Below are positions 8,125-16,899 of a stretch of 54,047 nt of DNA, piece after piece. This DNA comes from Spirochaetota bacterium (GTDB lineage: Bacteria > Spirochaetota > UBA4802 > UB4802). The notes under the pieces are model-generated. The model did no database searches. It was not told the DNA's origin and was given only the letters and a program-made list of their open reading frames with translations. Each line of letters opens with the position of its first letter. Position 1 is the first letter of the stretch. The stretch spans positions 1 to 54,047 of the forward strand of contig JBFLZD010000024.1 of NCBI GenBank assembly GCA_040756435.1, written 5' to 3'. Made by a program: the position numbers and the translations under genes.

Positions 8125-8280
8125 GAAATAGTAAAGAACAGCTACAGTCCAGAAGACAAAGTAAGAGTAGTACTGGAAGGATTACAGTATCCAAATGGGG
8201 TAACAAAACACTGTCGGAGCAAAGGGATACGGGGTTTACTGCACAGGATTTTGAAGGAAATTGGAATGATTAAGAAATAA
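8125..8280 (+). pseudogene. Transposase remnant, IS3-type OrfA helix-turn-helix
   Basis: A 51-codon open stretch reads ...NSYSPEDKVRVVLEGLQ... then TKHCRSKGIRGLLHRILKEI before a stop at 8278. The SPEDKVRVVLEGL...CRSKGI pattern is that of the N-terminal helix-turn-helix of IS3-family OrfA proteins (SPEFKxxVVLEAL...CRREGI). No proper start, no downstream OrfB and no terminal inverted repeats are visible, so this is a decayed fragment. It lies directly after the tandem array. Confidence 0.6.
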
Positions 8281-8445
8281 TGAATATAAAAAACGGTATT
8301 GCAACGATAGCCGTACAGGAGGTACGGCGTCATGGGTTGCATGCGACCCTTCGGCAAGCTCAGGGCAGGTGACTGAAGGGATGCTATTCCGCAGCACGCT
8401 GGCAACGATTACATACATACAAAAAGCACAAGGCATTTTTCTTTG

Positions 8446-8483
8446 GCACTTTCTTTTGTTGCCGCCTGGACAAAAGAAAGTGC
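8446..8483. repeat. Perfect 13 bp inverted repeat in gene-free DNA
   Basis: GCACTTTCTTTTG (8446-8458) and its exact complement (8471-8483) flank a 12-base loop. The gene-free interval 8281-8697 also contains a degenerate interspersed-repeat phrase (cttcggcaagctcaggg near 8349) but no supportable gene. The hairpin sits downstream of the minus-strand exonuclease gene and could terminate its transcription, although there is no clear U-run; it may instead be a mobile palindrome. Confidence 0.6.
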
Positions 8484-8697
8484 ATAATGGTATAAGGTCA
8501 ATCCTTTAAAAATTGCTTTTGATAGGAAAAATAAGCATCGAAGATGCCCGTAAGAAGAGGAATGAATATAATTGTATACAGGGAAAAGACTCTCTATTTT
8601 TTGACCGCCGAAAATTCTCATTTGGTGTGGAACACTATAATTTTTTGAATGGGACAAAGATTTTAAGCAAACGCAAACAAATACTCGATTGAGTGGA

Positions 8698-9504
8698 TTA
8701 ATACACCGCTACTATACGCGCAGTGTTGAAATAACGGATTTCATTTCGCAGATAACAATATGCCTGTATGTAGTTATTTCTTCCCATGATAAAGTAACGC
8801 TGCGGCAAAATGCTGCGCTCTACAATATTCCCCTGTGCATCTTTATACCTGATAGTTATACGATACCCCAGGGGTATCCTGCTATCGGCAGGAATATGTG
8901 TGCTTTTTATGCCAAGTGAATAGGCACTGATAATACCACCATGATAGCGTTCCAGATCACGAATGCACCAGTTGTAAGCATTAAGCTTATCTATGACCTT
9001 CTTAAATATTTCCATTGAGCCCTGTGCATCGCTCAGTGCGTGGTGGGCATTGATTGATATACCAAAAAATTTGCAAAGATTGCCCAAATTATAGCTTGGG
9101 AGTTGTTTGAATGTCTTACGTGATAAATGCACAGTATCAAATGCCTTTAAATCGGGAGTATTTCTGTCATGTTGATGGTAAGCCGAATCAATAAATGATA
9201 TGTCAAAACGTGGATTGTGGATAACACAGTAGGTATTGCTGGTATATTGTTCAATAGTATCAAATAATTCTGTAATAACCGGAGCTTTCTGTACCATGTC
9301 AGCAGTAATTCCATGAAGCCGTGTCACATGCGGTGGAATTGGCTTCAACGGGTTTACCAGTGTATAGAATGTGTCAATGACTCGGTCCAATGTAAACCGT
9401 ATAATTCCAATAGAAACTATCCTGTCAATGATGGGATTTAATCCGGTAGTTTCACAATCCAGTGCACAGAATACAGTATCGTGTAACAACGTTGCAAATT
9501 CCAT
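8698..9504 (-). CDS. DEDDh 3'-5' exonuclease (DnaQ-like) with a C-terminal WYL-like domain
   Basis: 268 residues. The N-terminal ~175 residues are a DnaQ/PolC-epsilon type exonuclease: ALDCETTGL gives the first Asp and Glu, HNPRFDISF the second Asp, and HHALSDAQGS the catalytic His and last Asp. After a linker, residues about 210-268 (ITIRYKDAQGN, RSILPQRYF, YIQAYCYLRNEIRYFNTARI) match the strand pattern of WYL-type ligand or nucleic-acid sensing domains. The protein may trim DNA or RNA in repair or act as a nuclease with a regulatory sensor. It starts 5 bp after murB on the same strand, so the two are likely co-transcribed. Confidence 0.85.
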   Translation of the reverse strand: MEFATLLHDTVFCALDCETTGLNPIIDRIVSIGIIRFTLDRVIDTFYTLVNPLKPIPPHVTRLHGITADMVQKAPVITELFDTIEQYTSNTYCVIHNPRFDISFIDSAYHQHDRNTPDLKAFDTVHLSRKTFKQLPSYNLGNLCKFFGISINAHHALSDAQGSMEIFKKVIDKLNAYNWCIRDLERYHGGIISAYSLGIKSTHIPADSRIPLGYRITIRYKDAQGNIVERSILPQRYFIMGRNNYIQAYCYLRNEIRYFNTARIVAVY

Positions 9505-9509
9505 AAATG

Positions 9510-10430
9510 TTAAAATTCCCCAATAAAACGAATTTCAGGTTCTAAATTGATATCATACAGTTTATGCACTGTTTCTTGAATAAATTCAACCAGATGCTTG
9601 ATATCCTTAGCAGTGGCCCTGCCAGTATTTATAATAAAATTGGTATGTAACTCCGACACTTTGGCACCACCAATACTGTACCCGCGCAGTCCCGCATCAT
9701 TAATAAGCTTCCATGAAGCATGCCCGTCAGGATTTTTAAACACCGATCCTGCCGAAGGATAATCAAGTGGATGCTTGGTTTTGCGCTCACGTAAAATCTC
9801 TTTTACGGTATTTTTTACATCCTCCGGGTTATCTGCAACGTTTAATGTGCACCGGGCATTAACTACAATGGCACCTTCCGGCAACATTGATTTTCTATAT
9901 GAAAATATTGACTTGTTTGTAACAGTTAACAACTTGCCATCTGCAGTATAACAGGTCACATCAGTTATAATATCTGCAAAAGTCCCCATCGTAGTGCCTG
10001 CATTCATGATTACACCACCACCAATACAGCCAGGTATTCCTGCCATAAACTCCATGCCGGCAAGCCCTTGCTCTATTGCTTCTTCCACAAAACGCTTTTT
10101 TGTTACCTTAGCATCAACCACAACGTTTGTGCCTTCAAAAGTAATGGAGCCTTCATCTTCCGGTGAACTTCCAATTCTTACAACAAGCCCGCGTATACCC
10201 CTATCACCCACTACCAGGTTGGAACCGCCTCCAATAATGGTAACAGGTATGTTAGTTTGCCTGGCGATAGTTACTATGTAAGGGATTGTTTCATTGGAAA
10301 GTGGCTCAATGAGCATATCAGCAGGCCCACCAACCTTAAAGGTGGTAAACTGGCTCATAGGTGCATCAACATACAGCCTGCCATACTGCGATAGTTCCTT
10401 TAAAACATCATGTGAACAGGTTTGTCCCAA
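9510..10430 (-). CDS. murB: UDP-N-acetylenolpyruvoylglucosamine reductase
   Basis: 306 residues, normal for MurB. The FAD-binding part is recognised by FKVGGPADMLIEP, IIGGGSNLVVGD and MAGIPGCIGGGVIMNAG. The catalytic Ser lies in SAGSVFKNPDG and the C-terminal Glu in LEPEIRFIGEF. The Y-loop insert region places it with type I/II short forms, not tested further. It reduces the enolpyruvyl ether to UDP-MurNAc with NADPH in peptidoglycan synthesis. The start is TTG at 10430, supported by AAAGGAG at 10441-10447; the ATG at 10440 is in another frame. Two copies of the GCGATAGTT motif (10264, 10388) fall within the gene. Confidence 0.95.
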   Translation of the reverse strand: MGQTCSHDVLKELSQYGRLYVDAPMSQFTTFKVGGPADMLIEPLSNETIPYIVTIARQTNIPVTIIGGGSNLVVGDRGIRGLVVRIGSSPEDEGSITFEGTNVVVDAKVTKKRFVEEAIEQGLAGMEFMAGIPGCIGGGVIMNAGTTMGTFADIITDVTCYTADGKLLTVTNKSIFSYRKSMLPEGAIVVNARCTLNVADNPEDVKNTVKEILRERKTKHPLDYPSAGSVFKNPDGHASWKLINDAGLRGYSIGGAKVSELHTNFIINTGRATAKDIKHLVEFIQETVHKLYDINLEPEIRFIGEF

Positions 10431-10519
10431 TGTTGTTCATCTCCTTTGGAAAAAAAATCCATACCATACAATCATTGCACGGGTGTGTCTTAAAAGAGAC
10501 CTCTTTGCAATGGCTTTGC

Positions 10520-10655
10520 ACCCCCGTCATTGCGAGCACCGCAGGTGCGTGGCAATCTCCTTTTCATACCATGAGATTGCTTCAATTCGTTCGCAATGAC
10601 ACATCGGCCAATTCCGTCATTGCGAGCACCGCAGGTGCGTGGCAATCTCCTGTTG
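10520..10655. repeat. Two copies of an interspersed repeat (cattgcgagcaccgcagg)
   Basis: In the 378 bp gap between murB and the next gene, the phrase ccgtcattgcgagcaccgc followed by aggtgcgtggcaatctcc occurs at about 10525-10561 and 10614-10651, with gattgcttcaattcgttcgc between them as the inverse arm. This is the same broad family as the repeats at 1.2-2.9 kb. No gene is seen. The remainder (10656-10808) is AT-rich and featureless. Confidence 0.75.
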
Positions 10656-10808
10656 CCTATCTTTACATCATTTTCATAAGTTTACATACATCCATCTACG
10701 CCCAAGAACAACATCTACATAACAAATATTAATTAAATACCACTACCATTAATATTTTACTATGAAAATCAATACTATTTTTTAAAAAATTGAATACAAG
10801 GGGAATTT

Positions 10809-11585
10809 TTATATCATTATCACCTGCAATTCTTCAGCAGCTTTTTTTGCACCATCGGTATATTCCTCACCAATCACCACCGGTATTCCAGGTATTCCCA
10901 AACACTTTTCAATTATTTTTGTTCTTTTAACTGCTCTTTCAACATCAGCTTTATCTACAACAACTGATACCTCTGCTGCCAAAAAAACCTTTTTTTCTTT
11001 GTTGTGACGCAAAAAACCAGTAACAACCACATCAATTTTCAACGCATCATCACGCTCATCATCAGTTATTACAGATTTCTTGTTCAACACGGCATCATCA
11101 ATAGTATTTGCCAATTCCATGGTATCAATTAATCTGCACTTTAATATGAGTTTCCCAAAATACGATGGTGCTTTTTCTCTTATCTTTCGTTCAAAATTAT
11201 CACCTTTCAAACTGCCAACATCATTTTTAAGAGCATTGACATCTTTCTTTAAACCAGCTACATCCTCTTTTAAAACCGCTACATCCTCTTTTAAGACTTT
11301 TACATCACCTTTTAAGGTTCCAATATCATTTCCCTGTTTTTCAACCGTTTGCTTTAATGGTTTAAATTCATTTTCTATGAAGTTTTCATAACGCTTTACA
11401 AATTCATCAAATTTTTTTGGTAAAGCCAATAGCTCTTCAGTAAGAATAAGCTTCCTTAGTTCTTCTAACCAATCGGGATGTTCCTTCAAAACTGAAAGCA
11501 AATCCCAATATGACTCAATCTTTGTTTTCTTCATCTCTTCCATGGTTTTAAGATACGCATCAGATGAAGTTTTGTCAACAATCAT
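10809..11585 (-). CDS. Coiled-coil protein with a possible PD-(D/E)XK nuclease-like C-terminal domain
   Basis: 258 residues; ATG at 11585 with AGGAGG upstream. The N-terminal 55 residues are helical (YWDLLSVLKEHPDWLEELRKLILTEELLALP). Residues about 80-135 are a coiled coil of near-identical heptads (LKEDVAVLKEDVAGLKKDV...). The C-terminal ~110 residues contain ALKIDVVVTGF and VFLAAEVSVVVDKADVERA, the D...ExS pattern seen in PD-(D/E)XK folds, followed by a helix and LGIPGIPVVIGEEYTDGAKKAAEE. The layout fits the DUF3782-type proteins common in thermophiles and archaea, whose role is unknown. The 21 bp DNA repeats in the coiled coil could change in number. Identification of the nuclease fold is by eye only. 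Confidence 0.7.
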   Translation of the reverse strand: MIVDKTSSDAYLKTMEEMKKTKIESYWDLLSVLKEHPDWLEELRKLILTEELLALPKKFDEFVKRYENFIENEFKPLKQTVEKQGNDIGTLKGDVKVLKEDVAVLKEDVAGLKKDVNALKNDVGSLKGDNFERKIREKAPSYFGKLILKCRLIDTMELANTIDDAVLNKKSVITDDERDDALKIDVVVTGFLRHNKEKKVFLAAEVSVVVDKADVERAVKRTKIIEKCLGIPGIPVVIGEEYTDGAKKAAEELQVIMI

Positions 11586-11621
11586 ATCCTATCCTCCTGG
11601 TACACGTATGTTTATTTTTCC

Positions 11622-12365
11622 TTACTTTTTCTTTTTTATCTTTGCAACAGGCCTTGTTAGTTGCTTTTTTGTTACTGTCTTAGGCTTTTCTTTTTTTGCA
11701 TCACTTTCAAGAATTTTCCCGCCTTCAATATGATACTGCACATTACTTGCCTTCACAATGCGTTCATCATGGGTTGCTATTATTATGGATATTCCCCTAT
11801 CATCGCGCAGGCGCGCAAATAGCTTTAATATATCATTGGCTGTGGCAGTATCTAAGTTGCCGGTAGGTTCATCGGCAAGTATTAATTTTGGCTCATTAAT
11901 GATTGCACGTGCTATGGCCACACGCTGGCGTTCGCCACCCGACAATGTGGTAGGATTTCTGTCCAGTATATCGGTAATCTGCAGATACTCTGCCAGTTCC
12001 ATTATGCGCGCATGTAAATTACGCGTTTGCCTATTTAAGATTGCCGGGAATGCAATATTGTCATAAGCTGAAATATCAGAAAAAAGATTAAAAAACTGAA
12101 AGACAAACCCAATATCCCTGTTTCTGAAACGCGACCGCTTTAGATCACTCCACCTGAAGATATTATCACCCATAAAAAGCACTGTACCTTCATTGGGCTG
12201 CAAAAGTCCTGATAATACACCAAGTAGGGTTGTTTTCCCTGAACCTGATTTACCTGTTAATGCAGTGATAGTGCTTTCCTGAACTTCAAAACTTACATTA
12301 TCCAGAACTTTGCGCTCATCATACTGAACACTTACCGAGTTTACCTGTAATAATGCCACGGTCAT
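11622..12365 (-). CDS. ABC transporter ATP-binding protein, LolD/MacB type
   Basis: 247 residues with an intact ATPase: Walker A GKSGSGKT at residues 38-45, Q-loop in FVFQFFNLF, signature LSGGERQRVAIARA near 140, Walker B LILADEPTGNLD, and H-loop ATHDE. DEPTGNLD is typical of the LolD/MacB/FtsE class. A Lys-rich tail of about 30 residues (ending AKIKKKK) is added after the usual end. It is three bases downstream of the FtsX-like permease gene and surely pairs with it. The system could extract lipoproteins, export a substrate or work mechanically on the periplasm. No periplasmic adaptor is encoded alongside. Confidence 0.92.
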   Translation of the reverse strand: MTVALLQVNSVSVQYDERKVLDNVSFEVQESTITALTGKSGSGKTTLLGVLSGLLQPNEGTVLFMGDNIFRWSDLKRSRFRNRDIGFVFQFFNLFSDISAYDNIAFPAILNRQTRNLHARIMELAEYLQITDILDRNPTTLSGGERQRVAIARAIINEPKLILADEPTGNLDTATANDILKLFARLRDDRGISIIIATHDERIVKASNVQYHIEGGKILESDAKKEKPKTVTKKQLTRPVAKIKKKK

Positions 12366-12368
12366 ACC

Positions 12369-13652
12369 TCACTGTTTGCTTAATGCTTTAAATAAATTCA
12401 TGTTTGATGCAAAAATAGCCGGTATCAATGCTGATAACGATGAAATTGCAATTGAGAAAAGAACAAGACCTGCACAAACATTCATGCCTACCGGCTCAAG
12501 GCCGATGCCGCTCAACGCCGGCACCAGTGATGAAAGTTTTGCACCAGCAGCCTTTATTAAATATGCACCGACTAAATAGCCAATGAAACCATACACTGCA
12601 CCAATAAAAGCTGCTTCAACCATGAATGTCATGATTATTCTGAATTTTGACACACCTAAAATCCTGCGCAATGAAAAACTGTAACTTCGGTTATAGATAA
12701 TTATTAAATATGAATTAAATATTGATATCACGGTCAAAATCAATAAGAAGAAACCAACAAATAGTGAAAATCCATCAATAATACTCATGGCCTGATTTGT
12801 TTTGCTAGCCACTTCATCAAGCGATGTCACCGCCAGCCCCATTGATTTAATCTGCCGTGTAACTTCAGGAAGTTTTTTAACATCTTTCACTTTGGCATAC
12901 AAGCGTATATACAGGATTGGCTGCGCAATTTTGGTTTCGGCAGCATACTGAGCTGCAATTTTATTGACAAACGTGTCAGGGACTACAATACCCGTTAAAT
13001 TGAAAAGCGTAGAAAAGGAATGAACTACAGCCGGCACTTCAAACCGCTTTTTTGTTTCAGTACCCTTTGGTGTATCAATTATCAACGTGATAGGCAGCCC
13101 TTTTAGAGTATCTTCAGTAAATAACGGAAGATTGTTGATTGCAGCAAAATTGTTAAACATATCAAGTGCCACCTGTGGAGCTATCACTGGCACTGGTTCA
13201 TTGGGGTAATACTTGAACGATTTATACCCTGGCACTTTATCTTTGATAAACTGCTGACTTATACCGCAAATAGGTACATAGGGTGCCCGTGATTTTCCTA
13301 ATAACTCAATTTTAATCTTTGTTGCTGCATTTATACAGGTAACAGTATACACTGATGCAACGTTATTCATTTTGCGAATAGCTTTAACTTTTTCTGCCGG
13401 AATGCTGTTAATGGCATACGATAACGTTGCTTCACCGGTTTTTGCCTTAGGCTCAATGATGATTTCATTTATATCAAGTGAGCCAAAAAGCCTCTTTTCC
13501 ACAAAATTGGTAACAGAATCTCTCAGTGAAAGATATAATACTAAAAAGGCTATCAGTAATATGATGCCAAAACTTGACAGCAACGCCTTCCATATATTTT
13601 TAACTATCTCTTCTATTATTAATTTTGCATTCCTGATAATGTACTGTATCAT
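12369..13652 (-). CDS. FtsX/MacB-like ABC permease
   Basis: About 427 residues from ATG at 13652, which has GAGGAAG eight bases upstream. ATG at 13670 or TTG at 13673 would add 6-7 residues, so the exact start is open. One membrane segment near the N-terminus (IILLIAFLVLYLSL) is followed by a ~230-residue periplasmic domain, then three C-terminal membrane segments (FVGFFLLILTVISIF, AAFIGAVYGFIGYLVGAYLI, AGLVLFSIAISSLSALIPAIFA). This is the MacB/LolC/FtsX topology. The partner ATPase is encoded immediately downstream. The substrate cannot be read from the sequence. Confidence 0.88.
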   Translation of the reverse strand: MIQYIIRNAKLIIEEIVKNIWKALLSSFGIILLIAFLVLYLSLRDSVTNFVEKRLFGSLDINEIIIEPKAKTGEATLSYAINSIPAEKVKAIRKMNNVASVYTVTCINAATKIKIELLGKSRAPYVPICGISQQFIKDKVPGYKSFKYYPNEPVPVIAPQVALDMFNNFAAINNLPLFTEDTLKGLPITLIIDTPKGTETKKRFEVPAVVHSFSTLFNLTGIVVPDTFVNKIAAQYAAETKIAQPILYIRLYAKVKDVKKLPEVTRQIKSMGLAVTSLDEVASKTNQAMSIIDGFSLFVGFFLLILTVISIFNSYLIIIYNRSYSFSLRRILGVSKFRIIMTFMVEAAFIGAVYGFIGYLVGAYLIKAAGAKLSSLVPALSGIGLEPVGMNVCAGLVLFSIAISSLSALIPAIFASNMNLFKALSKQ

Positions 13653-13814
13653 AATAATGTACTTCCTCATCAAAAATTGTAAGAACTATCAATAAGAATG
13701 TTCTCAATAAAAATGTTACAAACATAAAAAAAATTATTGCATTTTTAATAAATATCATAAATATCTTCAAAAGGCAATTATAAAATTAAATGCAATGAAA
13801 TAAAGATACTATTT

Positions 13815-14591
13815 ATGTCAAATAAAAAAATATTAATATACATATGGTTTATTATACCATTTCTTTGGTGTGCAACGTATACCCCTGTAGAAAAAATATA
13901 TGAAGATAACAGAATAGTTAAGATTATTTTGCGTGATAGCAAGGGTATAACGGGATGGTATATCGTCAATTATGATACAACTGGCAGGATAACAGGCCTT
14001 AATAAATATACACCGTATAAAAATACTCCCATTACAAAAATACAGCTTCAATACAGGGGCAAGCTTTTAACTAGCTATACCATTTCATCAACAGCTCCAG
14101 TAAGTGATACTGTGTTATACCAATCAACTCATATCTTTAACTATTCATCTACTAATGATCTCAGGCGGGTTGATATTTCTTTTAATAAACCAGCAAGCAT
14201 AAAGCAGGCAGGAACAACGTTTGTCAAAATACAATATTTATATACGGATAAATCATTAACAGGATTATATATCACCGGTGATGCATCAAGCTTTAAGATT
14301 TCATGCACTATTAACTATCGCAAAAATACTGTTGATGCAATTACTATTGATGAAAAACGATACAATATAGCAACCAAAAAATTTGAACAGGGATTAAAAG
14401 GTACGCTATATGTTGACCAAACACCACAGTACTACATTGATGAAATAACCGGAAGTACAATTAAAGACAAAAACAAGCTTGCCTCTATTTATTCTGAAAC
14501 ATATATACACGATGCTCTCAATAAACTTAAATTGACACAAGGCAACGAACAAATAATTAATTATTTTCTTTTGTCCGATAACCCATTGTAA
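13815..14591 (+). CDS. Exported protein of unknown function
   Basis: 258 residues. A hydrophobic N-terminus (ILIYIWFIIPFLWCATYTP) suggests a signal peptide, and the single Cys at its end could be a lax lipobox. The mature part is rich in Ser, Thr, Tyr and beta-forming residues. It has repeated short strand-turn elements of the kind VNYDTTGRITGLNKY and IQLQYRGKLLTSYTI, reminiscent of YD/RHS-like or MORN-like beta repeats, but without a clear family match. It is transcribed divergently from the ABC permease gene and precedes the sigma factor gene. No function is assigned. Confidence 0.65.
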   Translation: MSNKKILIYIWFIIPFLWCATYTPVEKIYEDNRIVKIILRDSKGITGWYIVNYDTTGRITGLNKYTPYKNTPITKIQLQYRGKLLTSYTISSTAPVSDTVLYQSTHIFNYSSTNDLRRVDISFNKPASIKQAGTTFVKIQYLYTDKSLTGLYITGDASSFKISCTINYRKNTVDAITIDEKRYNIATKKFEQGLKGTLYVDQTPQYYIDEITGSTIKDKNKLASIYSETYIHDALNKLKLTQGNEQIINYFLLSDNPL

Positions 14592-14743
14592 TATACATGT
14601 ATTTTTTTAATATGTATTCCTTACTTTTTTTAAGGTAAGAAATGATAGACTACCCCTGCCTTCGAAGGCAGATGGATTGATACATTTCATTACTTTAACA
14701 CTAAAAACAGTATTTATAGTAATTATTAGAATTATTTTTTGCC

Positions 14744-14771
14744 TTGTCAAAATAATCATTGCATTTAATAC
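14744..14771 (+). promoter_or_regulatory. Candidate promoter of the sigma factor gene
   Basis: TTGTCA at 14744 and TAATAC at 14766 are 16 bp apart and end 52 bp before the sigma gene ATG. Upstream, at 14656-14671, is the perfect 16 bp palindrome CTGCCTTCGAAGGCAG, probably the terminator or a repeat following the preceding gene. The interval 14592-14823 has no gene. Confidence 0.4.
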
Positions 14772-14823
14772 TGTAACCTGATAGTAGTTTTTACTACGTA
14801 TATAGTGATTAACAGGAAGATGT

Positions 14824-15819
14824 ATGCCAAAAAAACTTAAACAGGAAAAACCTATAAAATCAAATATAATGTCTGCACCTGAGAGCCAAACAAAACAACG
14901 TAAGCTTCAAAAAAAAGAAGCTATGTTACCAAAGCAGAAAAAAGTGACCAAGAATAATAATGAAACCATTAAAGCCAACTTTGATGATTTCACCGATTCT
15001 TCGATATCATGGTACTTAGAGCAAATTAATAAAATTCCTCTTTTGACACGGGAAGAAGAGGATGCACTTGCACGCCGTGCCCGTGCTGGCGACCAGAAAG
15101 CCAAAGAAGAATTAATAAAAGCCAATTTACGGTTTGTGGTGTCTATAGCTAAGAAATATCAGACCAGCGGTATTTCATTACTTGACTTAATCAATGAAGG
15201 GAATATGGGGCTCATCAAAGCAGCTGAGCGCTTTGACCCTGACAGAGGGTATCATTTTATTTCCTATGCAGTATGGTGGATCAGGCAGGCAATACTATTG
15301 GCTATTTCACAAAAAACTTCACTGATACGGCTGCCACTGAATAGAACCGCTGATATGCAAAAAATTGACAAGGTTCATAAGTCGCTTGAAAGTAAACTTG
15401 GACGTGAACCAAGCCCCGCTGAAATTGCTGAAGAACTTGATATGGACAATGATGAAATCAACCACTTGCGCAATATCACACAGGATTTTGTTTCACTGGA
15501 TGCCACCATTGGCAATTCTGAAGATAATACCGTATTGAGCTTAGTTGAAGACCTTAAGGTAGAGTCACCTGACAAAAAGGTATTTGATGAATCATTGAAA
15601 GAAGCTTTGAATGAGGTGCTTGACACATTAACACCATCCGAACGCGAGATATTAAAATTGCGCTATGGCCTGGATGGAAATGAACCAATGTCATTGCAGC
15701 AGATAGGTGAACGCTTTAAGCTTTCAAAAGAACGTATACGCCAGATTGAAAAAAAAGCAATTCGTAAACTGCGGTTACCTTCCCGCAGCCAGAAATTAAA
15801 AAGCTTTTTAACGGATTGA
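14824..15819 (+). CDS. RNA polymerase sigma factor, sigma-70 family (group 1/2)
   Basis: 331 residues. A Lys-rich N-terminal extension of about 55 residues replaces region 1.1. Region 1.2 is SISWYLEQINKIPLLTREEE. Region 2 runs through NLRFVVSIAKKY, DLINEGNMGLIKAAERFDP and YAVWWIRQAI. Region 3 includes GREPSPAEIAEELDM. Region 4 is LTPSEREILKLRYGLDG...SLQQIGERFKLSKERIRQIE. It lacks the long non-conserved insert of E. coli RpoD, so it could be the compact housekeeping factor found in several phyla or an RpoS/Hrd-type secondary factor. The start ATG follows AGGAAG. Nine bases separate its stop from the next gene. Confidence 0.93.
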   Translation: MPKKLKQEKPIKSNIMSAPESQTKQRKLQKKEAMLPKQKKVTKNNNETIKANFDDFTDSSISWYLEQINKIPLLTREEEDALARRARAGDQKAKEELIKANLRFVVSIAKKYQTSGISLLDLINEGNMGLIKAAERFDPDRGYHFISYAVWWIRQAILLAISQKTSLIRLPLNRTADMQKIDKVHKSLESKLGREPSPAEIAEELDMDNDEINHLRNITQDFVSLDATIGNSEDNTVLSLVEDLKVESPDKKVFDESLKEALNEVLDTLTPSEREILKLRYGLDGNEPMSLQQIGERFKLSKERIRQIEKKAIRKLRLPSRSQKLKSFLTD

Positions 15820-15828
15820 TACTATACT

Positions 15829-16899
15829 ATGAGATATGCAATACTTGGATTACTGGTAGGGATACTTTTAGGGATTGCACCTGTTTTCATGATTCATACA
15901 GGATTTTTACTTACCCCATTATGGTATGGTTCATTACAAAAAATACAGGCTATAGAACCTGCATCCACTACTAATGAAAAATTGTCCTTTGCAGTTACTA
16001 CTGATAATGGCTACTATTATATTGGTGCCAATGGTTTGGTTCATAAATTTATCTCATCTGCTGATGCTTTTGTCAAACCTACTACTGATGGAAAATTTTA
16101 TATTACTTACAAAAAGATTGGCAATGAAATAGCCATGTATAATGCGGCCAATGAGTTTTTCTGGAAACTGCCTTCAACCGAGTACCCATACATTTCGCCT
16201 GACGGTTCCATTATTATACTCCTCACGGCTGATGGAAGCTCAGCTCGTATTGCTGATTTCAACGGCAATGTGTACCCCAATGATGAACTCAACGGACAAT
16301 TTACCACCACTATAGCATTTTCACAAAAAGGTTCTTTTGCAGGAATTGGCTTTATTGATGGACGGTATTATATATGCAACAATAAAGGACAGATTATTTA
16401 TAAGGGAACTTCACCATCATCAACTGTTGTTAAGGGTATCGCTATAGATGATAGTGGAAACTATGCGCTGGTACACTGCGGTAACAGCAGCAAGGATTAT
16501 GTGGTGGGTATTACTGTTGCCAGGCAAAAGAGCTTTACCTATGAACTATCGGCACCGCATTACGTAAAAACATCAATGGCTATTAATGCTTACGGCAAAG
16601 CGCTATTCTTAGATTTTACCAGGTTGCTTGAAATTGACATCAAAGGAAAAGACGTCACCTCATATGCTATCATCAAAAAACGGTATGGCCAATCACAGAT
16701 AAGTGTCAGTAACGACATCTTCATAATTAGCTATCCCACTGAAGCAGGTGGCTCAGTATGGTATGTGTGGCAATGGGGTAAGGGTACATTATACAAGCGG
16801 GAATTTTATGAAGAGCCATTCCTTCACCATATACTATCGCATAATATTATTCTTCTACGAGGTCAGGATACACTGATGTGCTTTGGCTATCAACAGTGA
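15829..16899 (+). CDS. Membrane-anchored beta-propeller-like protein of unknown function
   Basis: 356 residues. One N-terminal hydrophobic segment (AILGLLVGILLGIAPVFMI) anchors it or is a signal peptide. The rest is a succession of short strand motifs such as TTDGKFYITYKK, ISPDGSIIILLTADG, FSQKGSFAGIGF and IDDSGNYALVHCG, spaced about 40-45 residues as blades of a WD40-like propeller. It follows the sigma factor gene by nine bases, so the two are probably one transcript. Its last 53 bases overlap the end of the oppositely oriented glycosyltransferase gene. No known family is recognised beyond the general fold. Confidence 0.75.
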   Translation: MRYAILGLLVGILLGIAPVFMIHTGFLLTPLWYGSLQKIQAIEPASTTNEKLSFAVTTDNGYYYIGANGLVHKFISSADAFVKPTTDGKFYITYKKIGNEIAMYNAANEFFWKLPSTEYPYISPDGSIIILLTADGSSARIADFNGNVYPNDELNGQFTTTIAFSQKGSFAGIGFIDGRYYICNNKGQIIYKGTSPSSTVVKGIAIDDSGNYALVHCGNSSKDYVVGITVARQKSFTYELSAPHYVKTSMAINAYGKALFLDFTRLLEIDIKGKDVTSYAIIKKRYGQSQISVSNDIFIISYPTEAGGSVWYVWQWGKGTLYKREFYEEPFLHHILSHNIILLRGQDTLMCFGYQQ

